Below are positions 21,360 to 31,260 of a DNA stretch of 64,000 nucleotides, one piece after another. Every line of letters starts with the position of its first letter. The stretch's first letter is position 1. The notes under the pieces were generated by a model, which was not told where the DNA came from, ran no database searches, and saw only the letters and a list, made by a program, of their open reading frames with translations. Source of the stretch: Oscillospiraceae bacterium (GTDB taxonomy: Bacteria; Bacillota; Clostridia; Oscillospirales; Oscillospiraceae). A program made the translations under genes and the position numbers. The stretch covers positions 1-64,000 of the forward strand of contig JAAWEH010000021.1 in the NCBI GenBank assembly GCA_022794215.1, read 5' to 3'.

Positions 21360-21784
21360 GCCGGCTCATCGCCTCCTTCTTCATTTTTGGGGGGCTTGTA
21401 CATTCCAAGGAACTGCATAGCGATAATGGTCACCTGGGGAAAGATCAGCGGGATCACCGTTGCCGGCCAGCAGATAAAAGGCAATTTGATCGCTGCGATC
21501 ACGATCACTGCCATAGCCAGCGTCCGCAGCATGTAAGATTGCTGCATGGCAAGCTGACCCTTCGTCGGTGTGGGAGCGGCAGCCATTTTTTGGACAGCCA
21601 AACCCAGCAGGAAGAAGTTCAGCACGGCAAATCCGCCGCCCAGGAGAGTCCCCCAGAGTACGGTCAGATCCCATTTTCCAATCAAAAAGAACACCAGGTT
21701 CATAATGATGGAAAAGGTCAGCGTACCAACGCCGATGTGCATGGTTTCACGTTTTGTAGCTTTGTGCACTCTCATAGAAAACAT
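21356..21784 (-). CDS. ATP synthase subunit I-like membrane protein
   Basis: Four predicted TM segments, first gene of the atp cluster, overlaps atpB by 4 bp. Confidence 0.7.
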   Translation of the reverse strand: MFSMRVHKATKRETMHIGVGTLTFSIIMNLVFFLIGKWDLTVLWGTLLGGGFAVLNFFLLGLAVQKMAAAPTPTKGQLAMQQSYMLRTLAMAVIVIAAIKLPFICWPATVIPLIFPQVTIIAMQFLGMYKPPKNEEGGDEPA

Positions 21785-21820
21785 CCTCTTTTAAAGCCAT
21801 CAGCGTATAGCGGTACGAAT

Positions 21821-21866
21821 AAAAACGGTGCGATCCCGCATGCAAAAGCGCACGGGATCGCACCGC
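21821..21866 (-). terminator. Intrinsic terminator between decarboxylase operon and atp operon
   Basis: Minus strand CGGTGCGATCCCG...CGGGATCGCACCG followed by TTTTTATTC. Confidence 0.85.
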
Positions 21867-21909
21867 ACACAGTGGACTAAAAAAACTGTGAAGTGCTGGG
21901 GTTAAATGC

Positions 21910-23073
21910 TCAGCCGAAGAACAGCAGCAGCATACCGGCAGCCACGGCGGAGCCGATAACACCGGCTACGTTGGGGCCCATGGCGTGCATCAGCAGGAAG
22001 TTGGCAGGATTGTACTTCTGGCCTTCCTTCTGCACCACGCGGGCGGCCATGGGAACGGCAGAGACGCCGGCCGCGCCGATAAGGGGATTGATCTTGCCCT
22101 TGGTGACCGCGCACATGACCTTGCCCAGGAGCACGCCGCCGGCGGTGCCCACGGAGAAGGCGATGACACCCAGGATGATGATCTTGATGGTCTCGGCCCG
22201 CAGGAACATCTCAGCGCTGGCTTTGGCGCCAACGGTGGTGCCCAGCAGGATGGAGACGATGTACATCAGGGAGTTCTCGATGCAGTTCACCAGCAGAGGC
22301 ACCCGGCCGGACTCCTTGAGCAGGTTGCCCAGCATCAGCATGCCGATCAGAGCGGCGGCGCTGGGCAGCAGCAGAGAGACGAACAGAGTGACCACGATGG
22401 GGAAGACAATCTTCTCAGTGTGGCTGACGGAGCGCAGCTGCTCCATCTTGATGACCCGCTCCTTCTCGGTGGTCAGGGCCTTCATGATGGGGGGCTGGAT
22501 CACGGGAACCAGAGCCATGTAGCTGTAAGCGGCAATGGCGATGGCGCCCAGCAGATCGGGAGCCAGCTTGCTGGTCAGGTACAGAGCGGTGGGGCCGTCA
22601 GCGCCGCCGATGATGCCGATGGAGGCAGCCTCCGGGCCGGTGAAGCCCAGGAAGATGGCGCCGAAGAAGGTGAAGAAGATACCCAACTGAGCGGCAGCGC
22701 CCAGCAGCAGACTGCGGGGGTTGGCCAGCAGGGGACCAAAGTCGGTGCCCGCGCCGATACACAGGAAGATCAGCGGGGGATAGATGCCCAGATTGGTGCC
22801 CTGGTACAGGTAGTACAGCAGGCCGCCGTTCTCGGACTCGGTGGCATGAGCCATCAGACCGGCCAGAGGCAGGTTGACCAGCAGCATGCCGAACGCGATG
22901 GGAATGAGCAGATAGGGCTCAAAGCCCTTCTTGATCGCCAGATAGAGGAACAAGCAGGCGATACCGATCATAATGAGCTCGCCGGGGAGCCGCAGGCCGA
23001 ACAGCTCGGTGTTAAACTTGAACAGTTCGGAGAAACCTGTGCTTGCCCAGAAGCCTTGAAGGATCTCCAGCAT
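21910..23073 (-). CDS. Sodium-pumping decarboxylase beta subunit (MmdB/OadB/GcdB family)
   Basis: Multi-[23 protein letters not shown] signature of the membrane beta subunit. Confidence 0.93.
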   Translation of the reverse strand: MLEILQGFWASTGFSELFKFNTELFGLRLPGELIMIGIACLFLYLAIKKGFEPYLLIPIAFGMLLVNLPLAGLMAHATESENGGLLYYLYQGTNLGIYPPLIFLCIGAGTDFGPLLANPRSLLLGAAAQLGIFFTFFGAIFLGFTGPEAASIGIIGGADGPTALYLTSKLAPDLLGAIAIAAYSYMALVPVIQPPIMKALTTEKERVIKMEQLRSVSHTEKIVFPIVVTLFVSLLLPSAAALIGMLMLGNLLKESGRVPLLVNCIENSLMYIVSILLGTTVGAKASAEMFLRAETIKIIILGVIAFSVGTAGGVLLGKVMCAVTKGKINPLIGAAGVSAVPMAARVVQKEGQKYNPANFLLMHAMGPNVAGVIGSAVAAGMLLLFFG

Positions 23074-23087
23074 ATTGCGTGACCCCC

Positions 23088-23471
23088 TTACTGGAGGGTG
23101 ACCAGCGGATCACCGGCAGCGACCTTGTCGCCCTTATTCACGGAAACGGAAGCCACAGTGCCGTCAGCGGGAGCAACGATCTCGTTCTCCATCTTCATGG
23201 CCTCGAGGACCACCAGCACATCGCCGGACTTAACAGCCTGGCCAGCGGAAACCAGCACGTCACGGACGGTGCCCTGCAGGGGGGCGGTGACAGCGCCGGC
23301 AGCGGCAGCGGCCTTGGGAGCGGCAGGAGCGGCCTTAGGAGCAGCCTTGGGGGCGGCAGGAGCGGGAGCAGCAGCGACAGGGGCGGAGGAAACTACCGCG
23401 CCGCCCAGCTCTTCAACTTCGACCTCGTGGGCCGCACCGTCGAGAACGATCCGAAACTTTTTAACGCTCAT
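23088..23471 (-). CDS. Biotin carrier subunit of decarboxylase
   Basis: [13 protein letters not shown] biotinylation motif; Ala/Pro-rich linker. Confidence 0.93.
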   Translation of the reverse strand: MSVKKFRIVLDGAAHEVEVEELGGAVVSSAPVAAAPAPAAPKAAPKAAPAAPKAAAAAGAVTAPLQGTVRDVLVSAGQAVKSGDVLVVLEAMKMENEIVAPADGTVASVSVNKGDKVAAGDPLVTLQ

Positions 23472-23499
23472 GATTCAATACCTCTCTCACTTTAATTTA

Positions 23500-23856
23500 T
23501 TAGTGTGCGGAGCTGAACCGGCTGGTCTGGCTCCAGGAACTTTCAGCCTCCGCCACCCGGCGAATGCTGCGAACGATGATGCGATCGGTGCTGGTGCCCA
23601 GATAGGCAGCCACGGCAGCGGCAACGATGACCGCGTCAGCAGTGGTGTCTTTCTTGGCAGGAGCAGCCGCAGGAGCAGCCGCGGGAGCGGCAGCAGCCTT
23701 AGGAGCGGGAGCGGCGGCGGGCTTCTCGATCTTGCGGATGATAAACGCCGTCAGGTCGACGATGTAAGAAATCACCAGCAGAACGATGAACACGGTAACG
23801 ATACTGAACAGACATACCGTGACGGCCTCGCCGATAGTAATGATGTCTCCATACAT
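23500..23856 (-). CDS. OadG/MmdD-like small membrane subunit of decarboxylase
   Basis: Single N-terminal TM followed by Ala/Pro-rich linker; operon position. Confidence 0.85.
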   Translation of the reverse strand: MYGDIITIGEAVTVCLFSIVTVFIVLLVISYIVDLTAFIIRKIEKPAAAPAPKAAAAPAAAPAAAPAKKDTTADAVIVAAAVAAYLGTSTDRIIVRSIRRVAEAESSWSQTSRFSSAH

Positions 23857-23871
23857 AGATGTTTGGCCCCC

Positions 23872-25419
23872 TTACAGAGGAATGTTGCCGTGCTTCTTGC
23901 GCGGCCGATCCTCGCGCTTGCCCTGGAGGGCCTCGAAAGCAGCGATAACGTACTTACGGGTCTCGCTGGGCAGGATGACGTCGTCCACGTAGCCGCGGCT
24001 GGCAGCCACATAGGGGTTCATCATGGTGTCGTTGTATTCGGCAATCTTCTTGGCGCGCTCGGCCTCGGGATCGGCAGCAGCCTTGATGTCCTTGGCGAAC
24101 ACGATGTTGGCAGCGCCGGCGCCGCCCATAACGGCGACCTCGGAGTCAGGCCAGGCAAAGACCATGTCGGAGCCCAGGTGCTTGGAGTTCATAGCGATGT
24201 AAGCGCCGCCGTAAGCCTTACGCAGGATGACGGTGACCTTGGGCACGGTAGCCTCGGTGTAAGCGTAGATGATCTTAGCGCCGTGACGGATGATGCCCTG
24301 ATACTCCTGCTGGGTACCGGGCATGAAGCCGGGCACGTCCTCCAGAGTCAGAACGGGGATGTTGTAGCAGTCACAGGTACGCACGAAGCGGCCCACCTTA
24401 TCGCCGGAGTGCACGTCCAGAGAGCCGGCCATAGCCTTGGGCTGGTTGGCCACGACGCCCACGCTCTTGCCGTTCAGACGAATGAAGGCGGTGATGACGT
24501 TGGGAGCGAAGAACTCCTGATACTGCATCATCTCACCGTTGTCGGCGATAGCCTCGATGACCTTCAGCATGTCGTAAGCCTTGTTGGGGTTCTCGGGAAC
24601 CAGGTCGTTCAGAGCGGGATCCTCCCGGTTGATGTCGTCGGTGCAGGCGAACACGGGGGGAGCGTCCATGTTGTTGGAGGGCAGGTAGCTCAGCAGCTGA
24701 CGGATCTGAGCAAAGCACTCCTCCTCGCTGTCGGCAGCGTAGTGAGCGCAGCCGGTGGTACCATTGTGCACCATGGCGCCGCCCAGGGACTCAGCGGTGA
24801 CTTCCTCGCCGGTGACAGCCTTGATGACGTTGGGGCCGGTGATGTACATCTGGCCGGTGCCCTTGACCATCATGATGAAGTCGGTCAGAGCGGGAGAGTA
24901 CACAGCGCCGCCGGCGCAGGGGCCCATGATGACGCTGATCTGGGGCACGACGCCGGAAGCCATGACGTTCTTGTAGAAGATCTCGCCATAGCCGGCCAGG
25001 GAGTCAACACCCTCCTGGATCCGGGCTCCGCCGGAGTCGTTGATGCCGATGACGGGAGCGCCGGCCTTCATAGCGGCCTCCTGCAGCTTGCTGATCTTCA
25101 TGCCCTGCATCTCGCCCATACTTCCGCCGACAACGGTGAAGTCCTGAGCATAGGCATAAACCAGACGGCCGTCGATGGTGCCGTAGCCGGTGGCCACGCC
25201 GTCGCCGGCCAGATCCTTGCTGCCCATACCGAAGTTGGTGCAGCGATGCTTGACGAACAGGCCAGTTTCAACGAAGCTGCCCTCATCGAACAGCATCGCC
25301 AGCCGCTCGCGAGCGGTGTGCTTGCCGCCCGCATGCTGCTTCTCGATGGCCTTGTCGCCGCCGCCCTTACGCAGCTTCGCTTTCAGGGCCAGCAGCTCTT
25401 CCTGTTTTGCAGTTGCCAA
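23872..25419 (-). CDS. mmdA: Carboxyltransferase alpha subunit of acyl-CoA decarboxylase (methylmalonyl-CoA decarboxylase-like)
   Basis: Propionyl-CoA carboxylase beta-like; GGSMGEMQGMKISKLQEAAMKAGAPVIGINDSGGARIQEG; TTG start at 25419 preceded by ggaggg. Substrate not certain. Confidence 0.87.
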   Translation of the reverse strand: MATAKQEELLALKAKLRKGGGDKAIEKQHAGGKHTARERLAMLFDEGSFVETGLFVKHRCTNFGMGSKDLAGDGVATGYGTIDGRLVYAYAQDFTVVGGSMGEMQGMKISKLQEAAMKAGAPVIGINDSGGARIQEGVDSLAGYGEIFYKNVMASGVVPQISVIMGPCAGGAVYSPALTDFIMMVKGTGQMYITGPNVIKAVTGEEVTAESLGGAMVHNGTTGCAHYAADSEEECFAQIRQLLSYLPSNNMDAPPVFACTDDINREDPALNDLVPENPNKAYDMLKVIEAIADNGEMMQYQEFFAPNVITAFIRLNGKSVGVVANQPKAMAGSLDVHSGDKVGRFVRTCDCYNIPVLTLEDVPGFMPGTQQEYQGIIRHGAKIIYAYTEATVPKVTVILRKAYGGAYIAMNSKHLGSDMVFAWPDSEVAVMGGAGAANIVFAKDIKAAADPEAERAKKIAEYNDTMMNPYVAASRGYVDDVILPSETRKYVIAAFEALQGKREDRPRKKHGNIPL

Positions 25420-25916
25420 GTGAATCCCTCCAATTTTTGATTTCTGTGGCTTGCTTGGACACTTTCCGGGAAACCCCGGAAACCTCATACGGGCCGCCGG
25501 AAATTTTATTATAATTTCCGATGGCCAGTAGATTCAAAATAAATGGGCAATCCCTTAAGATCGCCGCCGGGCCCGCCGATTACCGGCGCGCAACAACCGA
25601 CCCGTTCCTCTTTTTGGACGTTGAAACAAAACGGGTCGGATTTTGCCTAAAGTGAGGCGAGAAAAAACAAAACGTCAACAAAACCAAAGAAACCCAGGCG
25701 TCCCTTTCGAGACGCCGAGAAGTAAAATTTCCATTCTATCCACCCCAAAAAGTGAAATTTCTATTGCGACCTGCACCAATAAACCGGGGGAGATAAAAAG
25801 GATTTTTAGTTAAAACTATCATAACATTGACTTTTGATAACGTCCAATATATAATTTATTATATACGGATGCTGTTTTAGTTATGAAATTATATAAATGA
25901 CAGATGGAGGGAGAAC

Positions 25917-26816
25917 ATGGATATCCATTCACTGACTTATTTTCAAAAGGCGGCAGAGCTCCAGCACATTACCCGCGCCGCCGGGGAGCTGCATGTAGCC
26001 CAGCCCTCGCTGAGCCGAACGATCACCCGCTTGGAGGAAGAACTGGGTGTCCGGCTGTTTGACCGTTCCGGAAAAAACATTCACTTGAATGAGTATGGAA
26101 AGGTGGTGCAGCGTCATGCCGGCCAGATCCTTCGGGAAATTGAGGACATCAAGTCGGAGATCGCCGAGCTGAAGGGGGAGGAGAATCAGGTCGTCACCAT
26201 CTCCATGTACGCCTGCTCCAAGCTGCTGCCGAAGATGATCATTGCATTTAAAAAGGAGCACCCCCAGAGCCGCCTGCACATCACTCAGGACGATACCCCT
26301 TCCTTTAAACAAAAGGAAAGCGATCTGCTGATCTTTTCCTCCATGCAGCCCAGCGCCGGGGAGGGAGAGGTCACCCTCATTGAAGAGGAGATATTGCTGG
26401 CCCTGCCCAAGGACAACCCTCTTGCAAAACGGGAGAGCCTGGATCTGCAGGAGGTGGCGGGGGAGGAGTTCATTGGCCTGCGCCGGGGGAAAAGCCTGCG
26501 CAGCATTACCGACACCTATTGCCAAATGGCGGGCTTCCAGCCGGAGATCATACTGGAAAGCGACAGCCCGGAAACGGTTCGGGAGCTGATCAAGGCTGGG
26601 ATCGGTGTGGCCTTTATCCCGAGCATTGCCTGGTGTGGGATGAACCGGGATGATATTGCTCTGGTGCACATTACCTTTCCGGAGTGCAAACGGTACATTC
26701 ATCTCTCCTGGAGAAAGAATGGTTATTTGTCTCCTGCGGCGCAGGAGTTTCAGGCCTTTGTGCAGGAGTATTTCAGAAAGGTGGCGTCGGGGGAAATTGA
26801 TTTGGAGTGGCCCTGA
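25917..26816 (+). CDS. LysR family transcriptional regulator
   Basis: MDIHSLTYFQKAAELQHITRAAGELHVAQPSLSRTITRLEEELGVRLFDRSGKNI. Confidence 0.95.
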   Translation: MDIHSLTYFQKAAELQHITRAAGELHVAQPSLSRTITRLEEELGVRLFDRSGKNIHLNEYGKVVQRHAGQILREIEDIKSEIAELKGEENQVVTISMYACSKLLPKMIIAFKKEHPQSRLHITQDDTPSFKQKESDLLIFSSMQPSAGEGEVTLIEEEILLALPKDNPLAKRESLDLQEVAGEEFIGLRRGKSLRSITDTYCQMAGFQPEIILESDSPETVRELIKAGIGVAFIPSIAWCGMNRDDIALVHITFPECKRYIHLSWRKNGYLSPAAQEFQAFVQEYFRKVASGEIDLEWP

Positions 26817-26847
26817 GCCGCTGTTTGCGGAAAAGTAGATCAAGAAC

Positions 26848-26888
26848 AAAAAGCTCCCTTTGCTTTGTCGCGCAAAGGGAGCTTTTTT
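26848..26888 (+). terminator. Intrinsic terminator after lysR
   Basis: aaagctccctttg...caaagggagctttttt. Confidence 0.9.
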
Positions 26889-27107
26889 CGCCTTTTTGGA
26901 ACCAAAAAACAAAAAAGAGCGCATAAAAGAAAGCGGGTGCCTTCCTTATATATTAAGGTAAGGTAGGAGAAAATAGTCCGAAGTTCTGAAGCGCTTTTGG
27001 GGAGAGGAAAGCTGAGGAGTAATTTATAGATAATGATTGACAAAAAAGGGCGGCGTTGCTATAATAGATATTGGATAGTTTAACGTTTGACCAAGGGGGT
27101 GCAGGGG

Positions 27108-28163
27108 ATGCCGGCCACGTTGAGAGACATTGCGGACGAGGTTGGGACCTCCATCACCACGGTCTCAAAGGTGCTCAACGGGAAGGAGATCCGGGTGTCG
27201 GAGATAAAACGGCAGGAGATCCTGGATGCGGCTGAACGGCTGAAGTATTTGCCCAATATTTCGGGAGTCAATCTGCGAAAGGGCTGTACCGACCTGGTGG
27301 CGGTCATTGTGGGCGATTTGCTCTACCCCTATTACGCAAAGCTTCTCAAGGAGCTGAGCTGTCTGATCAGCGCTCGGGGGAAAAGCGTGATTGTCTGTGA
27401 CATTGATAATGATGAAGAGGCGGAGTTCAAGCACTACCAGCGGTTGAAAAGCGGGTATGTGGACGGGGCCATTATCGTGCCGCCTCCCTTTAACCGCTCG
27501 GTAAAGAACATACAGCGGTCCACAGCGATCCTAGATGGGATCGACCTGCCTGTCATAACCCTCTTCGGTGATGGAGGCGTGTTGTACCCCGACTACTCTA
27601 CCGTAGGAACCAATTCTTTGAAGTGCGGATACATGGCGACAAAGCATTTGATCGACCTGGGACACCGGAGGATCGCCTATCTGTCCGAATCCAGGGGAGA
27701 TGGCTCCATCAACCCCCGGATGGAGGGATATGCCATGGCCCTGGAAAAGGCGGGGATTCCCTACCGGCCGGAGCTGGTAGCCACAGGATATACCCGTTAT
27801 GCCGGAGGTCGGGCCGCCTATCGGGCCCTGGCAGAGCAGAAAATGACGGCGGTGGTTTGTTCCAGCGATATGCTGGCCATCGGCTTTTCCAACGAGGCGA
27901 TTGCCGCCGGCTGCCAGATCCCCGGAGACTGCTCGGTGATCGGCATGGACAACATCATGGCCACCGAATATAACGTGCCCCAGATAACCACGGTTTCTCA
28001 AAACGTAGGCGAGCTGGCTCGCCTGGCGGTGCGGGAGCTGTTCAAGGCGCTGGAAGAGCGCAGGCAGGGACGAAAGCCGGAAATCTGCCACATTCAGATT
28101 GAACCGGAACTGGTGGTGCGCAGCAGTACGGCGCCGCCGGTAGGACAGGGGGCGCGGCTGTGA
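27108..28163 (+). CDS. LacI family transcriptional regulator
   Basis: MPATLRDIADEVGTSITTVSKVLNGKEIRVSEIKRQEI; periplasmic-binding-like effector domain; start chosen at internal ATG. Confidence 0.94.
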   Translation: MPATLRDIADEVGTSITTVSKVLNGKEIRVSEIKRQEILDAAERLKYLPNISGVNLRKGCTDLVAVIVGDLLYPYYAKLLKELSCLISARGKSVIVCDIDNDEEAEFKHYQRLKSGYVDGAIIVPPPFNRSVKNIQRSTAILDGIDLPVITLFGDGGVLYPDYSTVGTNSLKCGYMATKHLIDLGHRRIAYLSESRGDGSINPRMEGYAMALEKAGIPYRPELVATGYTRYAGGRAAYRALAEQKMTAVVCSSDMLAIGFSNEAIAAGCQIPGDCSVIGMDNIMATEYNVPQITTVSQNVGELARLAVRELFKALEERRQGRKPEICHIQIEPELVVRSSTAPPVGQGARL

Positions 28164-29383
28164 AGAAAAAAGGGTATTATCCTTATCTGATCCTGATCCT
28201 CTGCTTTTTGATTCAGGGAGGGATCTTGGGGATCATCTCCAACTGCCGGGGGCTGTTTTATACCCCGGTGTGTCAAGAGCTGGGGATCGAACTGGGTGTG
28301 TTTACGGCATACGCTACCTTTTACGGCGTAGCCCTGTGCGCGGCCATCCCTCTGGCCACCAAAATGGTTCGCCGGGGGAATCTCCGAATGATCCTGACCG
28401 GTGCGGGTCTGACCATCGCGGCGATGGAATACGCCATGGCCTGGTTTACCGCTCCCTGGCAGTGGTACATAGCGGCGGCGGTTCAGGGGGCCTGCCATGC
28501 GATACTGTTCGTGCAGACCATTCCCATGCTCATCGACAACTGGTTTGCAGCCCGAAAGGGGTTTTTCCTGGGGCTGGCCTGCTCTGCGTCCGGAGTGGTG
28601 GGAGCGGTGATGAACCAGATTACCCAGCGGTATATGGCCGTCCACGGATGGCGGGATTCCTACCGGATGCTGGGACTGGCCCTGTTTCTGCTCATTGTGC
28701 CCGCCTGTGCGGCCTTTTCCGTCCGGAAGCCGGAGGATATAGGGGCAAAGCCCTATGGAGCGGACAGACCCCAGCTGGCGGCAAAAAAGACGGAGGGAAC
28801 ATTTCGGGAGTTTGCAAGTAAAAAAGAGGTTTTTGCTCTGCTGATTGGATACGCCGGGCTGATGTGCCTGACAGTGGGCTACAATCAGATTATTTTTTCT
28901 TTAGGTTTAACGTTCGACCATGCGCCGGAGCAGGCCAGCACTTTCGTCTCCCTGGCCATGATCGGCACCATCGTGTGGAAGCTGACGGTGGGATGGATGA
29001 ACGATCGGTTTGGAACGGCGTCGGCCTGTTACTTTTCCGGCGGGATCACGATGATAGGTTTGGTTTTGCTCATTATGGGTCGGGCTGCCGTACCCATGAT
29101 GGCGGGCTCCTTCCTGATGGGGATGCCCATGGCAGCTTCCATCGTGGTGATGCCCAACCTGGTGCGGGGCGTTTTTGGCAACCGGGAGTTTGAAAGGCGG
29201 TATAAGCCTCTGTCCATTGTGGCCAACCTTGCCAGCAATTTCAGCTTTACGCTGATCGGGTGGCTGGTGACCCTGGGATCCTATCAGACAGCGTTGGCGG
29301 CGGGTATTTTGGTGACGGGGGGCGCCCTGGTCTTGGTGGTGGCGGCCTTTGGAATTCGCAAAAGGAGTTTTTTGTATGAATGA
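28160..29383 (+). CDS. MFS transporter
   Basis: 12-TM-like protein, 407 aa; overlaps lacI stop by 4 bp. Confidence 0.88.
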   Translation: MKKKGYYPYLILILCFLIQGGILGIISNCRGLFYTPVCQELGIELGVFTAYATFYGVALCAAIPLATKMVRRGNLRMILTGAGLTIAAMEYAMAWFTAPWQWYIAAAVQGACHAILFVQTIPMLIDNWFAARKGFFLGLACSASGVVGAVMNQITQRYMAVHGWRDSYRMLGLALFLLIVPACAAFSVRKPEDIGAKPYGADRPQLAAKKTEGTFREFASKKEVFALLIGYAGLMCLTVGYNQIIFSLGLTFDHAPEQASTFVSLAMIGTIVWKLTVGWMNDRFGTASACYFSGGITMIGLVLLIMGRAAVPMMAGSFLMGMPMAASIVVMPNLVRGVFGNREFERRYKPLSIVANLASNFSFTLIGWLVTLGSYQTALAAGILVTGGALVLVVAAFGIRKRSFLYE

Positions 29384-29897
29384 AGTGATCAAGACCATCC
29401 TGGCCCGCCGTTCCATCCGGGGGTTTGAACCCAGAGCGGTAGAGGAGGAGATCGTGGCCCAGATCCTGGAGTGTGGCCGCTGTGCCCCCTGTGCTTGGGG
29501 AAAGCAAAGTTTTGAGTTTTTTGCGGTGACCGACCGGAAGCTGCTGGATGAGCTGGCGGCGCTGACGGCGAAATATCTGGGGGGAGAGGTTCAGGATCAC
29601 AACTTTTTCTCCGCCCCCCTGGTGATCCTCGTTGCAGATCTGCGGGAAAACTTTATGCGCCTGGCCGATGCGGGATGCGCTATGGAGAATATGTTCATCG
29701 CGGCCCAGAGTTTCGGCCTCGGCTCGGTCTGGATCAACCAGATGTCCCCCATCTGCGACAAGTTGGAAGTCATTGAAAAGCTGGAAAGCATCGGGGTGAG
29801 TAAGGATCGGATCATTACCAGTGTAGGTGCGTTTGGCTATCCGGCCCAGCCCCCCCGGGAAAAGGAACTGACTTCAAAGGTCCATTACATTACATGA
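29376..29897 (+). CDS. Nitroreductase family protein
   Basis: ILARRSIRGFEPRAVEEEIVAQILECGRCAPCAWGKQSFEF...GLGSVWINQ; overlaps MFS gene. Confidence 0.88.
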   Translation: MNEVIKTILARRSIRGFEPRAVEEEIVAQILECGRCAPCAWGKQSFEFFAVTDRKLLDELAALTAKYLGGEVQDHNFFSAPLVILVADLRENFMRLADAGCAMENMFIAAQSFGLGSVWINQMSPICDKLEVIEKLESIGVSKDRIITSVGAFGYPAQPPREKELTSKVHYIT

Positions 29898-29913
29898 GAG
29901 GGGAACGTGCATC

Positions 29914-30666
29914 ATGAGCCTGCATATCAACGCAAAGCCGGGACAGATCGCCAAAAATGTGGTGGTAGCCGGTGATCCGGGCCGGGTGGAGTACATTGCC
30001 AAAACCTACCTGAAGGATGCGGTGCTGGTCAATGACCAGCGGGGGGCGCTGTGCTACACCGGAAAATATGACGGGGAAGAGATCTCCGTCATGGCGGTGG
30101 GCATGGGGGTTCCCTCCATGCTGATCTACGCCACGGAGCTCTACCGGGACTTTGGCTGTGAGGCCATCATCCGCATTGGCACCTCCGCGGGATATCTCAG
30201 TGAGATGAAAAAGCACGACGTGGTTTTGGCCCAGGCCACCTGCCACACTTCGGCCATCAACGATGGACTTTTTAACGGAACTTTCTGTCCCATTGCGGAC
30301 TACGGTCTGCTCCGCATAGCGGATCAGGAGGCGGCGCGGCTGGGCCAGAAAGTATACATCGGCAACACCATATGCAATGACCGGATCTACCGCCTGGCGG
30401 AGTCCTACCGCTCGGGAATGTGGGCCCAGTACGGAGTGCTGTGCTCCGAGATGGAGGGCGCTGGCCTTTATACTGCGGCGGCCCAGTTCCATAAAAAGGC
30501 GCTGATGATGGTCTCCATTCTCTCCCATATCACCTGTGATGAATCGGGAAAGGAAACCATTACCCCTCTGCCTGTGGAGGAGGGGCGCTCCATAGATGAC
30601 GCCATTTGCCTGGCGCTGACCGTTGCGGCGGCCCACAGCCGGGAGGAGCGCAATGGAGCTGTTTGA
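29914..30666 (+). CDS. Purine nucleoside phosphorylase (DeoD/uridine phosphorylase family)
   Basis: KNVVVAGDPGRVEYIAKTYL; IIRIGTSAGYL; VLCSEMEGAGLYTAA. Confidence 0.92.
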   Translation: MSLHINAKPGQIAKNVVVAGDPGRVEYIAKTYLKDAVLVNDQRGALCYTGKYDGEEISVMAVGMGVPSMLIYATELYRDFGCEAIIRIGTSAGYLSEMKKHDVVLAQATCHTSAINDGLFNGTFCPIADYGLLRIADQEAARLGQKVYIGNTICNDRIYRLAESYRSGMWAQYGVLCSEMEGAGLYTAAAQFHKKALMMVSILSHITCDESGKETITPLPVEEGRSIDDAICLALTVAAAHSREERNGAV

Positions 30667-31204
30667 GGCCCTGCGGACCCGGAGCAGTGTGCGGGAATAC
30701 CGGGATGAGGCCATCCCGGAGGACAAGCTGGAGCGGCTAAAGGAGGCGGCCCTTCTTGCCCCCACCTCCCTGAACCTTCAGGAGGAGAAATTCTGCTTTA
30801 TTACCGATAAGACCGTACTGGATCAGATCGGAAAGAAAATGATCGAGGTCTCCCGGCAGCGGGAGGAATGGGATTACATAGAGCGGCTGTCCCAGAGGGA
30901 CTGGAAGGTGTTTTTCGGCGCGCCGCTGCTCATTGTGATCGGTGTAAACCCCAAGAACAATTATATCGATGTAGACGCCGGCATCGCCGCCCAGAGCATC
31001 TGTTTGGCGGCCAAGGCCCTGGGGCTGGAGTCGGTGATTATGGCGGCCCCTGACCGGGTTTTTACGGGGCCTATGGCGGAGGAATTCAACGCCCTGGTTA
31101 AACTTCCCGAAGGCTACCGCTTTGCCATTGCGGTGGCGGTGGGCTATGGCGCCCATCCTTTCCGGCCCCACGAGCTGAAGCCGGAAAACATCATCACTGT
31201 GTAG
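30653..31204 (+). CDS. Nitroreductase family protein
   Basis: MELFEALRTRSSVREYRDEAIPEDKLERLKEAALLAPTSLNLQEEKF; overlaps PNP 3' end by 14 bp. Confidence 0.88.
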   Translation: MELFEALRTRSSVREYRDEAIPEDKLERLKEAALLAPTSLNLQEEKFCFITDKTVLDQIGKKMIEVSRQREEWDYIERLSQRDWKVFFGAPLLIVIGVNPKNNYIDVDAGIAAQSICLAAKALGLESVIMAAPDRVFTGPMAEEFNALVKLPEGYRFAIAVAVGYGAHPFRPHELKPENIITV

Positions 31205-31260
31205 TGACAGGCCGCTATGCGGCTTTCACGAAATAAGTAAAATTGTAAAGGAGAAGAAAG

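Noticed and set aside
23300-23740. Ala/Pro-rich repetitive stretch in the decarboxylase biotin carrier and small subunit
   Set aside because: Typical flexible linkers of these subunits rather than a novel repeat system.
21985-25440. + strand ORFs of 365 and 780 aa over the decarboxylase genes
   Set aside because: Antisense artefacts of the Ala-rich, GC-biased decarboxylase subunits.
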